IMG/VR virus record: IMGVR_UViG_3300008952_000314
Location: 1-23,248 of that record
Reading direction: 5' to 3' (one strand)
Length of the DNA: 23,248 nucleotides
Source of the DNA: a virus
The position numbers were made by a program, and so were the translations under genes. This document shows, piece after piece, positions 6,531-12,181 of this stretch. Position 1 is the stretch's first letter, and every line of letters starts with the position of its first letter. The notes below the pieces were generated by a model. It was given only the letters and a program-made list of their open reading frames with translations. It was not told the DNA's origin and made no database searches.

Positions 6531-6814
6531 TCGCAGAGGCGAGAAGGGTTTACGAGGTTAAGGCAGTCGAAACAGAGGGATTCGTGAATACGTTCGTCTT
6601 CACTGTCGAAGGCAAAGAAGGGCTGTGGCGTCAAATCAAGCGAGAGGGGCGCCAAGGCATCAGGACGGCGGTTGAGGGCGCAGCTGTTGCGGTGCTCGAC
6701 GAATACAAGCTCATCGAGCTGGTTCGCTGGTGCACGCTCGAGAACCTACTCAGCAAACGAGCTGCACTGGACGTGATCCCAGTCGATGCGGAAGGCGAAC
6801 CGGTGACGCTATGA
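6527..6814 (+). CDS. Hypothetical helicase-linked protein, 95 aa
   Basis: It starts ATGA-overlapped with the helicase stop; the end of the helicase gene supplies the ribosome site (GAGGTGAC). The N-terminal part alternates strands (RRVYEVKAVET, NTFVFTVEGKEGLWRQI). A helical second half follows, with a single cysteine in RWCTLENLLSKR. No motif is recognised. Gene order and coupling suggest co-expression with the helicase, perhaps as a small accessory factor, which is speculation. It overlaps the next start (ATGA). Confidence 0.65.
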   Translation: MIAEARRVYEVKAVETEGFVNTFVFTVEGKEGLWRQIKREGRQGIRTAVEGAAVAVLDEYKLIELVRWCTLENLLSKRAALDVIPVDAEGEPVTL

Positions 6815-6924
6815 ACGAAAAAACAGAAGTCCGTTTGATGGCAAGCCAAACCGACCATCTGAGTGGCCGGTTGCTTCGCGAGTTTTCTATCTGGATTGAT
6901 GGTTATATGCAAGCTAGATCTTAG
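6811..6924 (+). CDS. Small hypothetical protein, 37 aa
   Basis: ATG 6811 overlaps the preceding stop in the ATGA style used throughout this operon. The 37-residue product (MNEKTEVRLMASQTDHLSGR...) is charged with a short aromatic C-terminal part (FSIWIDGYMQ). No family is recognised. It is the last gene before a structured non-coding gap, so it may end the operon. The main evidence is translational coupling; a truncation remnant of a longer protein is also possible. Confidence 0.45.
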   Translation: MNEKTEVRLMASQTDHLSGRLLREFSIWIDGYMQARS

Positions 6925-7233
6925 TTCGTCGGCCGCTCGGTCTTCAATTTCCATCGTATGGAAGTCGAGCAAATGTTCCGCCGAGCGGCCGACTGAGGAC
7001 ATAGGGCGACCAATTTGCCCACACGGTTCAACGGTAACGCTACCGAATGGCTGAGGCTAACAAAGGCGTTACGACAACTCCGGTTTACGTCCCCGGTCGG
7101 CCCGGCTGTGAGTAGCGAAAGCGAAGGCAGTAACGGACGAGGCGAGATGCCTTGCTGAAAGACGTAGTCGGTGCCGAGGGGCCGTTTGTTCGGTCGAATG
7201 CGAGGCGTTGTATCGCGGCGTGGGAGGGGGAAG
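6925..7233. other. Structured gap of about 300 bases, no confident gene
   Basis: No frame here has a convincing ribosome site. Short possibilities are a 12-codon frame at 6958, a 22-codon frame at 7047 (MAEANKGVTTTP...) and a 16-codon GTG frame at 7109; none is convincing. The left half holds a strong nested dyad (6928-6993), and a CGGTA/TACCG dyad lies near 7032-7045. The longest frames in this region are on the minus strand and have no family signal. The gap separates the helicase operon from the replication genes, so promoter, origin or small-RNA functions are possible. Confidence 0.5.
6928..6993. repeat. Nested inverted repeat, 13-bp outer and 6-bp inner stems
   Basis: GTCGGCCGCTCGG (6928-6940) is the exact reverse complement of CCGAGCGGCCGAC (6981-6993). 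Inside, TTCCAT (6949-6954) and ATGGAA (6958-6963) form a perfect hairpin around CGT, with extra partial pairing on both flanks. It lies four bases after the last stop of the helicase operon. There is no following T-run. It could be an mRNA-end protecting hairpin, a small RNA or an origin dyad. Confidence 0.6.
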
Positions 7234-7662
7234 GTGCGTAACGGCATGGATGGCAAAGCGTGGGAGGGATACCCACACAACATTGAGGCGGAAGTGTACG
7301 TGCTGGCTGCGGTGCTGGTGTCGCCAGAACCCGATCCCGTGTTTGAGTCAGTTAGCGGTAGAGAGTTCTTCATTCGGTTTCACGGTTGGCTCTTCGACAC
7401 CTCCAAGAAAGCGATCAGATCACGGCGGAAGTGCAAACATCCGGTTGAACACATCCTCAGAGAGAAGGCGTTTGTAAGGTCGCGTTTCGGTTTGGATCTT
7501 GAACGCGAATTGCGAGATCTAGGGCGCGAAGTTGCGCAGGGCAGCGTTTTATGGTGGCACGGCAGTTACTACGGCTGGGAAGTGAGACGACTAGCGGCGG
7601 CGAGAAAACGAATCCAGCAGGCAGAATCAGAAATCAGGGCAGCATGGGACGCGACAACGTAA
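7234..7662 (+). CDS. DnaB N-terminal-domain-like protein without helicase domain
   Basis: A 142-aa product. I choose GTG 7234 because GGAGG (7223-7227) lies six bases upstream; ATG 7246, in frame, is the alternative. The core PHNIEAEVYVLAAVLVSPEP followed by a helix and GREFFIRFHGWLFDTSKKAI matches the pattern of the DnaB helicase N-terminal domain (P-x-x-x-E-A-E-x-x-V-L-G-A-x-L ... F-x-x-x-x-H-x-x-I-F-x-A). This helical domain mediates primase and loader contacts. No RecA-like motor follows, so it cannot be a helicase. It may act as an adaptor or decoy for the host replisome. The next gene resembles a replisome organiser, consistent with a replication role. Confidence 0.55.
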   Translation: MRNGMDGKAWEGYPHNIEAEVYVLAAVLVSPEPDPVFESVSGREFFIRFHGWLFDTSKKAIRSRRKCKHPVEHILREKAFVRSRFGLDLERELRDLGREVAQGSVLWWHGSYYGWEVRRLAAARKRIQQAESEIRAAWDATT

Positions 7663-7753
7663 CTTTCATCGTGAGGCGAGCAATGGCGGAAGCATCGAGC
7701 GAGGCGAGTTTATGGAGTGGATAGGAATCGATCAGTAACTGAGGCACGGACGG

Positions 7754-8716
7754 ATGAAAGCCGGAACGGAATCGAAGATCAAGTTCAAGCGGTTCAAGCG
7801 GCGCCTGAAGCTACCGCATTGGCAGGCCGTTGGGATACTTGAGGCGATCTGGCAGCTGACCGCCCATTCAGCCCCAGAAGGCGATATTGGACGCCACAGC
7901 AACGAAGATATCGCGGCGTCAATCGAGTACGACGGCGACGAGGACGAACTGGTTTCGGCCTTGATTGATAGCGGATGGCTGGACGCTTGCGAGGTGCATC
8001 GATTGGTCGTTCACGATTGGTCTGAGCACGCTCCAAACTACGTTAAAGGCAACATTCAGCGGCACGGAAAGCAATTTATTAAGGCTTCCCCAGGGGAGCC
8101 TCCTAAGGAGCCTCCTAAGGAGCCTCCTAGGGAACCTCCCCAGGGGATACTCCCACCAAGCCTAGTCAAGCCTAGTCAAGCCAAGCCTAGTCAAGCCAAG
8201 CCTAGTCAAGTCAATGACTCTGTCAAAACGGCTGCCGCCGTCAGGGGGGTGACTCCAGAAGATTTCATTTCTCGCTGGAATCACTTTGTGAAAGACAAGC
8301 CCTCTCTGGCGAAGGTACTCAAGCTCACGGACGAACGGCGCAAGAAACTCAAGATCCGCCTCAAGGATCCTGATTGGTTCAACGCTTTCAAACTCGCGCT
8401 CAATCGCTTGCCTCTGCCGACCAGCGAAGGGAGCACCTGGCAGCCGACACTCGATTGGCTGATACGAAACGAAAGCAATGTGTATCGAATCTCGGAGGGC
8501 GAATTCGGATGGCGAGCCAAGGACGACCCAGCGCGGCAGAGGCTGGAAACGCACAGGACGAAGTTGATAACCCAAGAGCACGAACGGCAATTGAAGCAAG
8601 AGCAGGTGGAGCACAGACAGAACGCGAAATCAACGCACAACGCCATCGGGAATATCTTAGAAGCGACGGATGGAGGCGACGAAAGCGATGGCGAGAAAAG
8701 TCTGCTGTTTGGGTAG
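7754..8716 (+). CDS. Phage replisome-organiser / replication initiation-like protein
   Basis: A 320-aa protein. Residues 20-105 look like a winged helix (HWQAVGILEAIWQLTA..., NEDIAASIEYDGDEDELVSA, GWLD, VVHDWSEHA), the N-terminal type seen in phage replication proteins. A low-complexity linker of EPPK and KPSQA repeats (about 115-152) follows. A second domain comes next (about 165-250: FISRWNHFV, LTDERRKKLKIRL, FKLALNRLPLP, WQPTLDWLIRN) of the kind found in DnaT/organiser-like proteins that recruit host helicase, ending in a charged coiled tail. Family knowledge suggests origin binding and helicase loading. Its last 208 bases also encode, in another frame, the start of the HNH gene. The short EPPK repeats are DNA-level tandem repeats. 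Confidence 0.7.
   Translation: MKAGTESKIKFKRFKRRLKLPHWQAVGILEAIWQLTAHSAPEGDIGRHSNEDIAASIEYDGDEDELVSALIDSGWLDACEVHRLVVHDWSEHAPNYVKGNIQRHGKQFIKASPGEPPKEPPKEPPREPPQGILPPSLVKPSQAKPSQAKPSQVNDSVKTAAAVRGVTPEDFISRWNHFVKDKPSLAKVLKLTDERRKKLKIRLKDPDWFNAFKLALNRLPLPTSEGSTWQPTLDWLIRNESNVYRISEGEFGWRAKDDPARQRLETHRTKLITQEHERQLKQEQVEHRQNAKSTHNAIGNILEATDGGDESDGEKSLLFG
8096..8210 (+). repeat. Two adjacent short tandem-repeat tracts in the replication gene
   Basis: A 12-bp unit GAGCCTCCTAAG occurs four times with slight decay (8096-8143). It is flanked by CCCCAGGGGA copies at 8088-8097 and 8138-8147. A second tract (8161-8210) has CCTAGTCAAG four times in a 10- to 15-bp spacing. They encode EPPK and KPSQA linker repeats. 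Near-identity at the DNA level points to recent slippage; short repeats inside replication genes often double as the phage origin. Confidence 0.75.
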
Positions 8717-9045
8717 GTCGCTCGTTTGTTTGTGAATGGTGCGGGACGTTGCAACCGAGATCGAAACCGATGGGGACGATGTTCAAGGCGTCTGAATTCA
8801 TCACGGACTCACGCGGCCAGTCGTCGCACAATTTGAACATTCACCACATCGACTACGACCGAATTGGACAAGAGCGATTTGGCGACTTGATTGTTATCTG
8901 TGCTGATTGCCACGAGTATCTTCACGAGCGGATCGAACGGATGCGGAAGGGTGGCAAACGAACAGCCCGCAAAGTCATGGACCGAATAAAGCCGGTGATG
9001 GTTCGGCGGTTGTTGGCGATACATGAATCATGGAGGACTAAATGA
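8509..9045 (+). CDS. HNH-type nuclease-like protein, overprinted start
   Basis: A 178-aa product if started at ATG 8509, ten bases after GGAGG (8494-8498). Conserved parts: EYLRSDGWRRRKRWRE (typical helix before HNH zinc knuckle), C75-x2-C78, an H-H-I-D motif at 112-115 (NIHHIDYD), and C131-x2-C134-H with H139 (CADCHEYLH), giving a beta-beta-alpha metal HNH fold with structural zinc. There is no in-frame start between 8512 and about 8769, so the conserved N-terminal helix forces the start to lie inside the replication gene, a 208-base out-of-frame overlap. The first 40 residues are low complexity. Phage HNH proteins near replication genes can be nicking or homing enzymes; the role here is unknown. 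It ends in HESWRTK, shared with a remnant at 10075-10098. Confidence 0.75.
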   Translation: MASQGRPSAAEAGNAQDEVDNPRARTAIEARAGGAQTEREINAQRHREYLRSDGWRRRKRWREKSAVWVGRSFVCEWCGTLQPRSKPMGTMFKASEFITDSRGQSSHNLNIHHIDYDRIGQERFGDLIVICADCHEYLHERIERMRKGGKRTARKVMDRIKPVMVRRLLAIHESWRTK

Positions 9046-9064
9046 GTAACGAATTGCGGTTACT
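9022..9064 (+). repeat. 43-bp junction direct repeat, copy 1 (before methylase)
   Basis: This 43-bp segment matches 10075-10117 with only two differences (T/C at 9039, A/G at 9041). It covers the last codons of the HNH gene (HESWRT), the ribosome site GGAGGA, and the first eight codons of the methylase (MSNELRLL). It lies precisely over a gene-gene junction, with unrelated sequence on both sides. Confidence 0.95.
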
Positions 9065-9905
9065 CGCGCCATGGTTCGGCAGCAAGCGAAACCTGGCTAA
9101 GAATATCGTTGAGGAAATGGGCCAGCATTCGGCGTATTGGGAGCCGATGTGCGGCTCAATGGCCGTCCTGCTTTCGAAGCCGAAATGCTCGATGGAGACG
9201 GTAAACGACCTCAACGCCGACCTGGTAAACCTCGCCCGGGTGATCAAGGACGAGACCGAAGGGCCGCGGCTATACCGCCAACTTCGCCGAATGATCACGT
9301 CGGACGAGTTGTTTCGGGAATCCGCCTTGGTCGTCAAGGAAAGCGAGTTTGAGCCGACAATCGAGCGAGCTTTTCACTACTTCGTTTTCTGCTGGATGGG
9401 CCGAAATGGCGACTCGGGGACGACGAAAGTAGGCTACTCGTTCTGTCGTCGATTCACAAAGAACGGCGGACACGCTGCTAAGCGATTCTCGTCCGTAGTT
9501 CAGACAATACCGGAGTTCCGCCGGCGGCTTCGCGAAGTGACGATCCTGCAGGCGAATGTGTTCGAGCTGCTTGAGCGGATCGAGGATTCGCCTGGTGTCG
9601 TGATTTACTGCGATCCGCCCTACGTGACGAAGGGTGCCAAGTATGTGCATGACTTTGCGGCCGAAGATCACGGGCGAATGGCTGAGCAGCTTCGCCGATT
9701 CAAAAAGACACGGGTGATCGTGAGCTATTACGACCATCCGCTCGTGGATGAACTCTACGCCGGCTGGACCAAGCGGCATCTCAAGGCGACGAAGGCGATG
9801 GTGAATCAGGGCCGTCGCGACAAAGGCGGTTCGGTGGCGGCGCCCGAGGTGTTGTTGATCAACGGTCCCAGTCTGGTCGTCAAAGACGAGAGTGCGTTGT
9901 TCTAA
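9042..9905 (+). CDS. D12-class N6-adenine DNA methyltransferase (Dam-like)
   Basis: A 287-aa protein, ATG 9042 overlapping the HNH stop (ATGA) with GGAGGA upstream. The hallmarks of the Dam/D12 family are present: LAPWFGSKRNLAKNIV at residues 8-23 (SAM-binding motif), EPMCGSMAV at 34-42, NDLNADL at 55-61 and the catalytic DPPY at 191-194. It transfers a methyl group from SAM to adenine N6, usually at a short palindrome such as GATC. Orphan phage methylases protect phage DNA from host restriction or mimic host methylation. No cognate restriction gene is adjacent. The gene sits between two copies of a 43-bp junction repeat, suggesting it was acquired as a cassette. The target sequence cannot be derived from the sequence. 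Confidence 0.92.
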   Translation: MSNELRLLAPWFGSKRNLAKNIVEEMGQHSAYWEPMCGSMAVLLSKPKCSMETVNDLNADLVNLARVIKDETEGPRLYRQLRRMITSDELFRESALVVKESEFEPTIERAFHYFVFCWMGRNGDSGTTKVGYSFCRRFTKNGGHAAKRFSSVVQTIPEFRRRLREVTILQANVFELLERIEDSPGVVIYCDPPYVTKGAKYVHDFAAEDHGRMAEQLRRFKKTRVIVSYYDHPLVDELYAGWTKRHLKATKAMVNQGRRDKGGSVAAPEVLLINGPSLVVKDESALF

Positions 9906-9928
9906 CTAAGAAATCGGGAGACAAATCG

Positions 9929-9991
9929 GTGTTTACAGACTTAATACTCATTGCCTCTGCGTTGTCGGGCTGGATAGCCAGTTGTCACTAG
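9929..9991 (+). CDS. Possible 20-aa membrane microprotein
   Basis: GTG 9929 follows a good GGGAG (9916-9920) by eight bases. It would encode a 20-residue hydrophobic peptide (MFTDLILIASALSGWIASCH), enough for a short membrane span. It lies in the otherwise gene-poor stretch after the methylase. A competing frame covers 9982-10098. The evidence is ribosome site plus hydrophobicity only. Confidence 0.33.
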   Translation: MFTDLILIASALSGWIASCH

Positions 9992-10098
9992 AGGAACGAA
10001 CGAACTGCGTCGGGATCCAACTTACGGTCGAAGAGAACGTCCCAACGGAAGTTCGCGTGCGATTCACTGGAAAGCATGAATCATGGAGGACCAGATGA
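9982..10098 (+). CDS. Short frame ending in HESWRTR; probable remnant of a swapped-out gene
   Basis: An open frame runs through 9910-10098 and ends with the codons HESWRTR just before the zinc-ribbon gene. The first usable start is TTG 9982 (38 aa) with only a weak ribosome site. Its C-terminal seven residues match the C-terminus of the HNH protein because of the 43-bp repeat, while the rest is unrelated (EERTNCVGIQLTVEENVPTE). It could be a small real gene or the remnant of a longer gene that once occupied the same slot. Confidence 0.3.
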   Translation: MSLEERTNCVGIQLTVEENVPTEVRVRFTGKHESWRTR

Positions 10099-10117
10099 GT
10101 AACGAATTGCGGTTACT
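10075..10117 (+). repeat. 43-bp junction direct repeat, copy 2 (before zinc-ribbon gene)
   Basis: It matches 9022-9064 at 41 of 43 bases. Again it covers an HESWRT gene end, the ribosome site GGAGGA and an MSNELRLL gene start. The two copies are 1053 bp apart and bracket the methylase and the microprotein region. Confidence 0.95.
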
Positions 10118-10475
10118 GAGTATGCAGCAAGTAGCTATCCGTTGCGAGTCACGCGACCGATGCCCGAACCCCGATTGCAAATCACACGCAGGCGGGGAGT
10201 TCGGTGAATTCTCTCGCGACCCGCAGACGCGATTCTGTCTCAATTGCAATTGTGTCATCCCGTCGCCTGACGAGATTTGGAATCTAGAGACAGGCGAAGC
10301 GGTCAAGCATCAGGCGAACTGGTCACAGTGCGACGAGTTGAAGCGATCGACGCAGGTTGGCTGCGGTGTGACGCTTCGCGGCGAGGACGGCACGCGGTTG
10401 GGGTTGGCCGTTGAGATTGCGGAGGTGAGCCAGGGCCATCGTCGCAAAGTGAAAGGCACAGACAGGAACCCGTGA
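10095..10475 (+). CDS. Zinc-ribbon protein, 126 aa, with chimeric N-terminus
   Basis: ATG 10095 lies four bases after GGAGGA; an in-frame ATG at 10083 is upstream of that site and less likely. The first eight residues (MSNELRLL) are identical to the methylase start because of the 43-bp repeat. The core has cysteines at C17, C23, C28 and C48, C51, C53 (RCPNPDC ... RFCLNCNC), probably two zinc knuckles. This arrangement is like small phage zinc-ribbon proteins of unknown function. The C-terminal half is polar without a recognised fold. It is coupled to the PAPS-reductase-like gene, whose start overlaps this stop. Confidence 0.7.
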   Translation: MSNELRLLSMQQVAIRCESRDRCPNPDCKSHAGGEFGEFSRDPQTRFCLNCNCVIPSPDEIWNLETGEAVKHQANWSQCDELKRSTQVGCGVTLRGEDGTRLGLAVEIAEVSQGHRRKVKGTDRNP

Positions 10476-11407
10476 TGAAAGCTACAGGCACCAAAGCAGA
10501 CTTACTGAGTTGGGCATGGAAGATCGAGCGACCGAAATCGCCGTCTGTGGATTACCTGATCGCAGAGTCGCACGCGATCATCGACCGGGCGTTTGGAGAG
10601 CACCTTGCGGTCGCAATGCTTCCACTCTACTCGGGCGGCAACGACTCTGGCTGTAGCGCCCATGTCGCGAGCCTGCACCCGAAGTTCGCGGGAACGGTCT
10701 ACACGATCAACACACGGACGGGGGCATTCAAGACTAAGTTACACCAGCGGCGAGTCTGCAAACTGTTCGGCTGGAAACAGGAAGTGCGACGTTCTCCTAG
10801 TCGCAGCGACAACATGGAGGAATTCGTAAGGAACAAGGGGCTGCCCGGCCCAGGAATGCACACGGTGATTTTCTCGCGGCTCAAGCAACGAGTCTTGGAA
10901 TGCTGGACGAAAGAGCACAAAGACGCAGCTCGGCCGGTCGCGTTTATGTCTGGCGTGAGAGTAGCAGAGTCAACGCGACGGCTTGGCTACGCGAGTGAAA
11001 TTCAACGCGGATCGTATATTCGAAACGATGGCAGGATCAGCAACCCCTATCAGCTATGGGTTGCCCCGATCTTGCATTGGACAACTGATGACCAGCGCCG
11101 ATACCGCAAGGCGTTCGACATTCCACTCAATCCATTCACTGGAACGCTGGACATGAGCCTAGAGTGCGGCTGTGGATGCTATGCCGATCGTAGCGACAAG
11201 GACGGACCGTGCGACGAACGGGAGTTGATTCGCCAGTACGCGCCCGATGTTTCAAAGAAGATCGACATCTTGCAGCGTATCGCGAGGGAACACGGTCATC
11301 ATGCCGAATGGGGTTGTGCGCCACCCAACGATCCGAAGCATGATGGGTTCGTCCCACCGACGTGCCAATCGTGCGCGTCGCGGTCGTTGTTTGCGAAGGA
11401 GTCATAA
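10475..11407 (+). CDS. Phosphoadenosine phosphosulfate reductase family protein (PP-loop)
   Basis: A 310-aa protein, start ATG 10475, AGGAA six bases upstream (GTG 10472 is immediately before). The PP-loop motif SGGNDS (53-58) sits after a hydrophobic strand (AVAMLPLYSGGNDS), the ATP-pyrophosphatase signature of the PAPS reductase/adenine nucleotide alpha-hydrolase family. Further support: GTVYTINTRTG, the helix HQRRVCKLFGW, and FMSGVRVAESTRR, which resembles the R-x-x-E-S region of phage and DndC-like members. A cysteine-rich C-terminus (LECGCGC, CQSC, about residues 225-305) could carry an iron-sulfur or zinc site. Phage homologues are common, but their substrates are unknown; sulfur modification of DNA or tRNA is a family-based possibility, not shown. 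Confidence 0.85.
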   Translation: MKATGTKADLLSWAWKIERPKSPSVDYLIAESHAIIDRAFGEHLAVAMLPLYSGGNDSGCSAHVASLHPKFAGTVYTINTRTGAFKTKLHQRRVCKLFGWKQEVRRSPSRSDNMEEFVRNKGLPGPGMHTVIFSRLKQRVLECWTKEHKDAARPVAFMSGVRVAESTRRLGYASEIQRGSYIRNDGRISNPYQLWVAPILHWTTDDQRRYRKAFDIPLNPFTGTLDMSLECGCGCYADRSDKDGPCDERELIRQYAPDVSKKIDILQRIAREHGHHAEWGCAPPNDPKHDGFVPPTCQSCASRSLFAKES

Positions 11408-11886
11408 TGATTCTCGCGATCGATCCAGGCACAACCGAATCGGCCTACGTCCTATACGACGCTGGCGAATTGATCGCGTTTGATAAGGTCCGCAACGACG
11501 TGATGCTAGATCGGATGTTCGAGTTGATGGACGAGCACAAAGACCTGGATCATCTCGCAATCGAGCATGTCGCTTCCTACGGCATGGCAGTCGGCAAAGA
11601 AGTATTCGCAACCTGCGTTTGGACTGGGCGATTCATCCAGCAATGGGGCGGACCCTTCACGGCGATCTACCGCGCGGACGTGAAGATGCACCTTTGCCAT
11701 TCGATGCGGGCGAAGGACGCGAACATCAGACAGGCGATCATCGACCGTTATCCGGCGACGGGCGGCGGCAAGGTGCCGCAGGTTGGAACTAAGTCGAAGC
11801 CAGGACCGCTCTACGGTGTCAGCCTAGATGTTTGGGCAGCGTTGGGGGTTGCGATCACATACGACGAAACGCGAGGAGATAAATAG
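11407..11886 (+). CDS. RuvC-like Holliday junction resolvase (RNase H fold)
   Basis: A 159-aa protein starting at ATG 11407, which overlaps the previous stop TAA. It opens with ILAIDPGTTESAYVLYD (catalytic D6, the RuvC D-P-G motif). It has AIEHV with E53 and a C-terminal SLDVWAALGVA with D141, matching the acidic active-site layout of RuvC. Family members cut four-way junctions in recombination or before packaging. It fits with the annealing protein and helicase upstream as a phage recombination set. The last ten codons (ITYDETRGDK) recur in diverged form at 12143-12175, after another small gene, as part of a junction repeat. Confidence 0.85.
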   Translation: MILAIDPGTTESAYVLYDAGELIAFDKVRNDVMLDRMFELMDEHKDLDHLAIEHVASYGMAVGKEVFATCVWTGRFIQQWGGPFTAIYRADVKMHLCHSMRAKDANIRQAIIDRYPATGGGKVPQVGTKSKPGPLYGVSLDVWAALGVAITYDETRGDK

Positions 11887-11892
11887 CGATGG
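11854..11892 (+). repeat. 39-bp junction repeat A, copy 1 (RuvC tail / next start)
   Basis: It covers the last RuvC codons, the ribosome site GAGGAG, the spacer AAATAGCG and ATGG. It aligns without gaps to 12143-12181 at 32 of 39 bases. The differences in the coding part are conservative (Y to F, R to Q, D to V), as expected for homologous coding ends from related phages. Confidence 0.85.
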
Positions 11893-12119
11893 ATGACAAC
11901 GATGTGGGTTGTCCCAGGCTTTGCGATCTATGCCACAAGCCAGTTGAATTGAACTGGGACTATGCATGGTGCCGCCAGTGTGGAGAAGTCGGCGTTTGTC
12001 ATCACGGCAATCGGCCGCACGACTGCAATGATTGCATGATCGAGTCTGATTTGGCGTTTGACTCCCAGAGGGAGTGCCTTGCAACACAACGAAAAATCGA
12101 GCGACCAGACGATGACTAG
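11889..12119 (+). CDS. Double zinc-ribbon small protein, 76 aa
   Basis: It starts at ATG 11889 with GAGGAG upstream, supplied by junction repeat A. Nine cysteine or histidine ligands are visible: C8, C12, C15, C28, C31, C37, H38, C46 and C49. They are arranged as LCDLC ... WCRQC followed by VCHHG ... DCNDC, likely two small zinc sites. I recall a C-x-H-G ... D-C-N-D-C motif from small phage proteins of unknown function. The rest is polar. It occupies the slot between the RuvC gene and a truncated copy of the HTH gene start. Confidence 0.7.
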   Translation: MDDNDVGCPRLCDLCHKPVELNWDYAWCRQCGEVGVCHHGNRPHDCNDCMIESDLAFDSQRECLATQRKIERPDDD

Positions 12120-12145
12120 CCTATCTAGACGCGGCGCCGAGAATC
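12111..12145 (+). repeat. 35-bp junction repeat B, copy 1
   Basis: It matches 12457-12491 with a single mismatch (position 12132). It spans the end of the zinc-ribbon gene (…GAC-TAG) and the first 11 codons of an HTH-gene start (MTSLSRRGAEN). Its 3' edge runs directly into repeat A copy 2, overlapping it by three bases (ATC at 12143-12145). Confidence 0.92.
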
Positions 12146-12153
12146 ACGTTTGA
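12112..12153 (+). pseudogene. Truncated copy of the HTH gene start
   Basis: ATG 12112 begins MTSLSRRGAEN, identical to the first 11 residues of the intact HTH gene at 12458, then runs into HV and a TGA at 12151. The break coincides with the point where the sequence switches to a RuvC-tail-like segment. I read it as the remnant left when a second cargo cassette was joined in. Confidence 0.75.
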
Positions 12154-12181
12154 CGAAACGCAGGGAGTGAAATAGCGATGG
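12143..12181 (+). repeat. 39-bp junction repeat A, copy 2 (diverged RuvC tail)
   Basis: In the RuvC reading frame this reads ITFDETQGVK then stop, followed by GGGAG, AAATAGCG and ATGG. It is an orphan C-terminus of a RuvC-like gene with no body upstream. It provides the ribosome site for the gene at 12178. Confidence 0.85.

Noticed and set aside
7047-7115. 22-codon frame MAEANKGVTTTP...
   Set aside because: It has no ribosome site and sits in a structured gap; kept only as a mention in the gap entry.
7021-7115. tRNA-like segment (ACGGTTCAACGGTAACG)
   Set aside because: It contains a GGTTCAA-like string but no acceptor stem, anticodon arm or CCA-compatible ends can be folded around it.
6631-7373. 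Overlapping minus-strand frames across the structured gap
   Set aside because: They have no ribosome site and no family signal, and they extend over the + strand genes on both sides; I could not support a minus-strand gene.
8096-8210. CRISPR-like repeat array
   Set aside because: Units are 10-15 bp with little or no spacer, in frame inside a protein linker; there is no spacer variation or cas gene.
9022-10117. Insertion sequence or integron cassette around the methylase
   Set aside because: There is no transposase or integrase, no terminal inverted repeats, and the direct repeats encode gene ends rather than transposon ends or attC-like folds.
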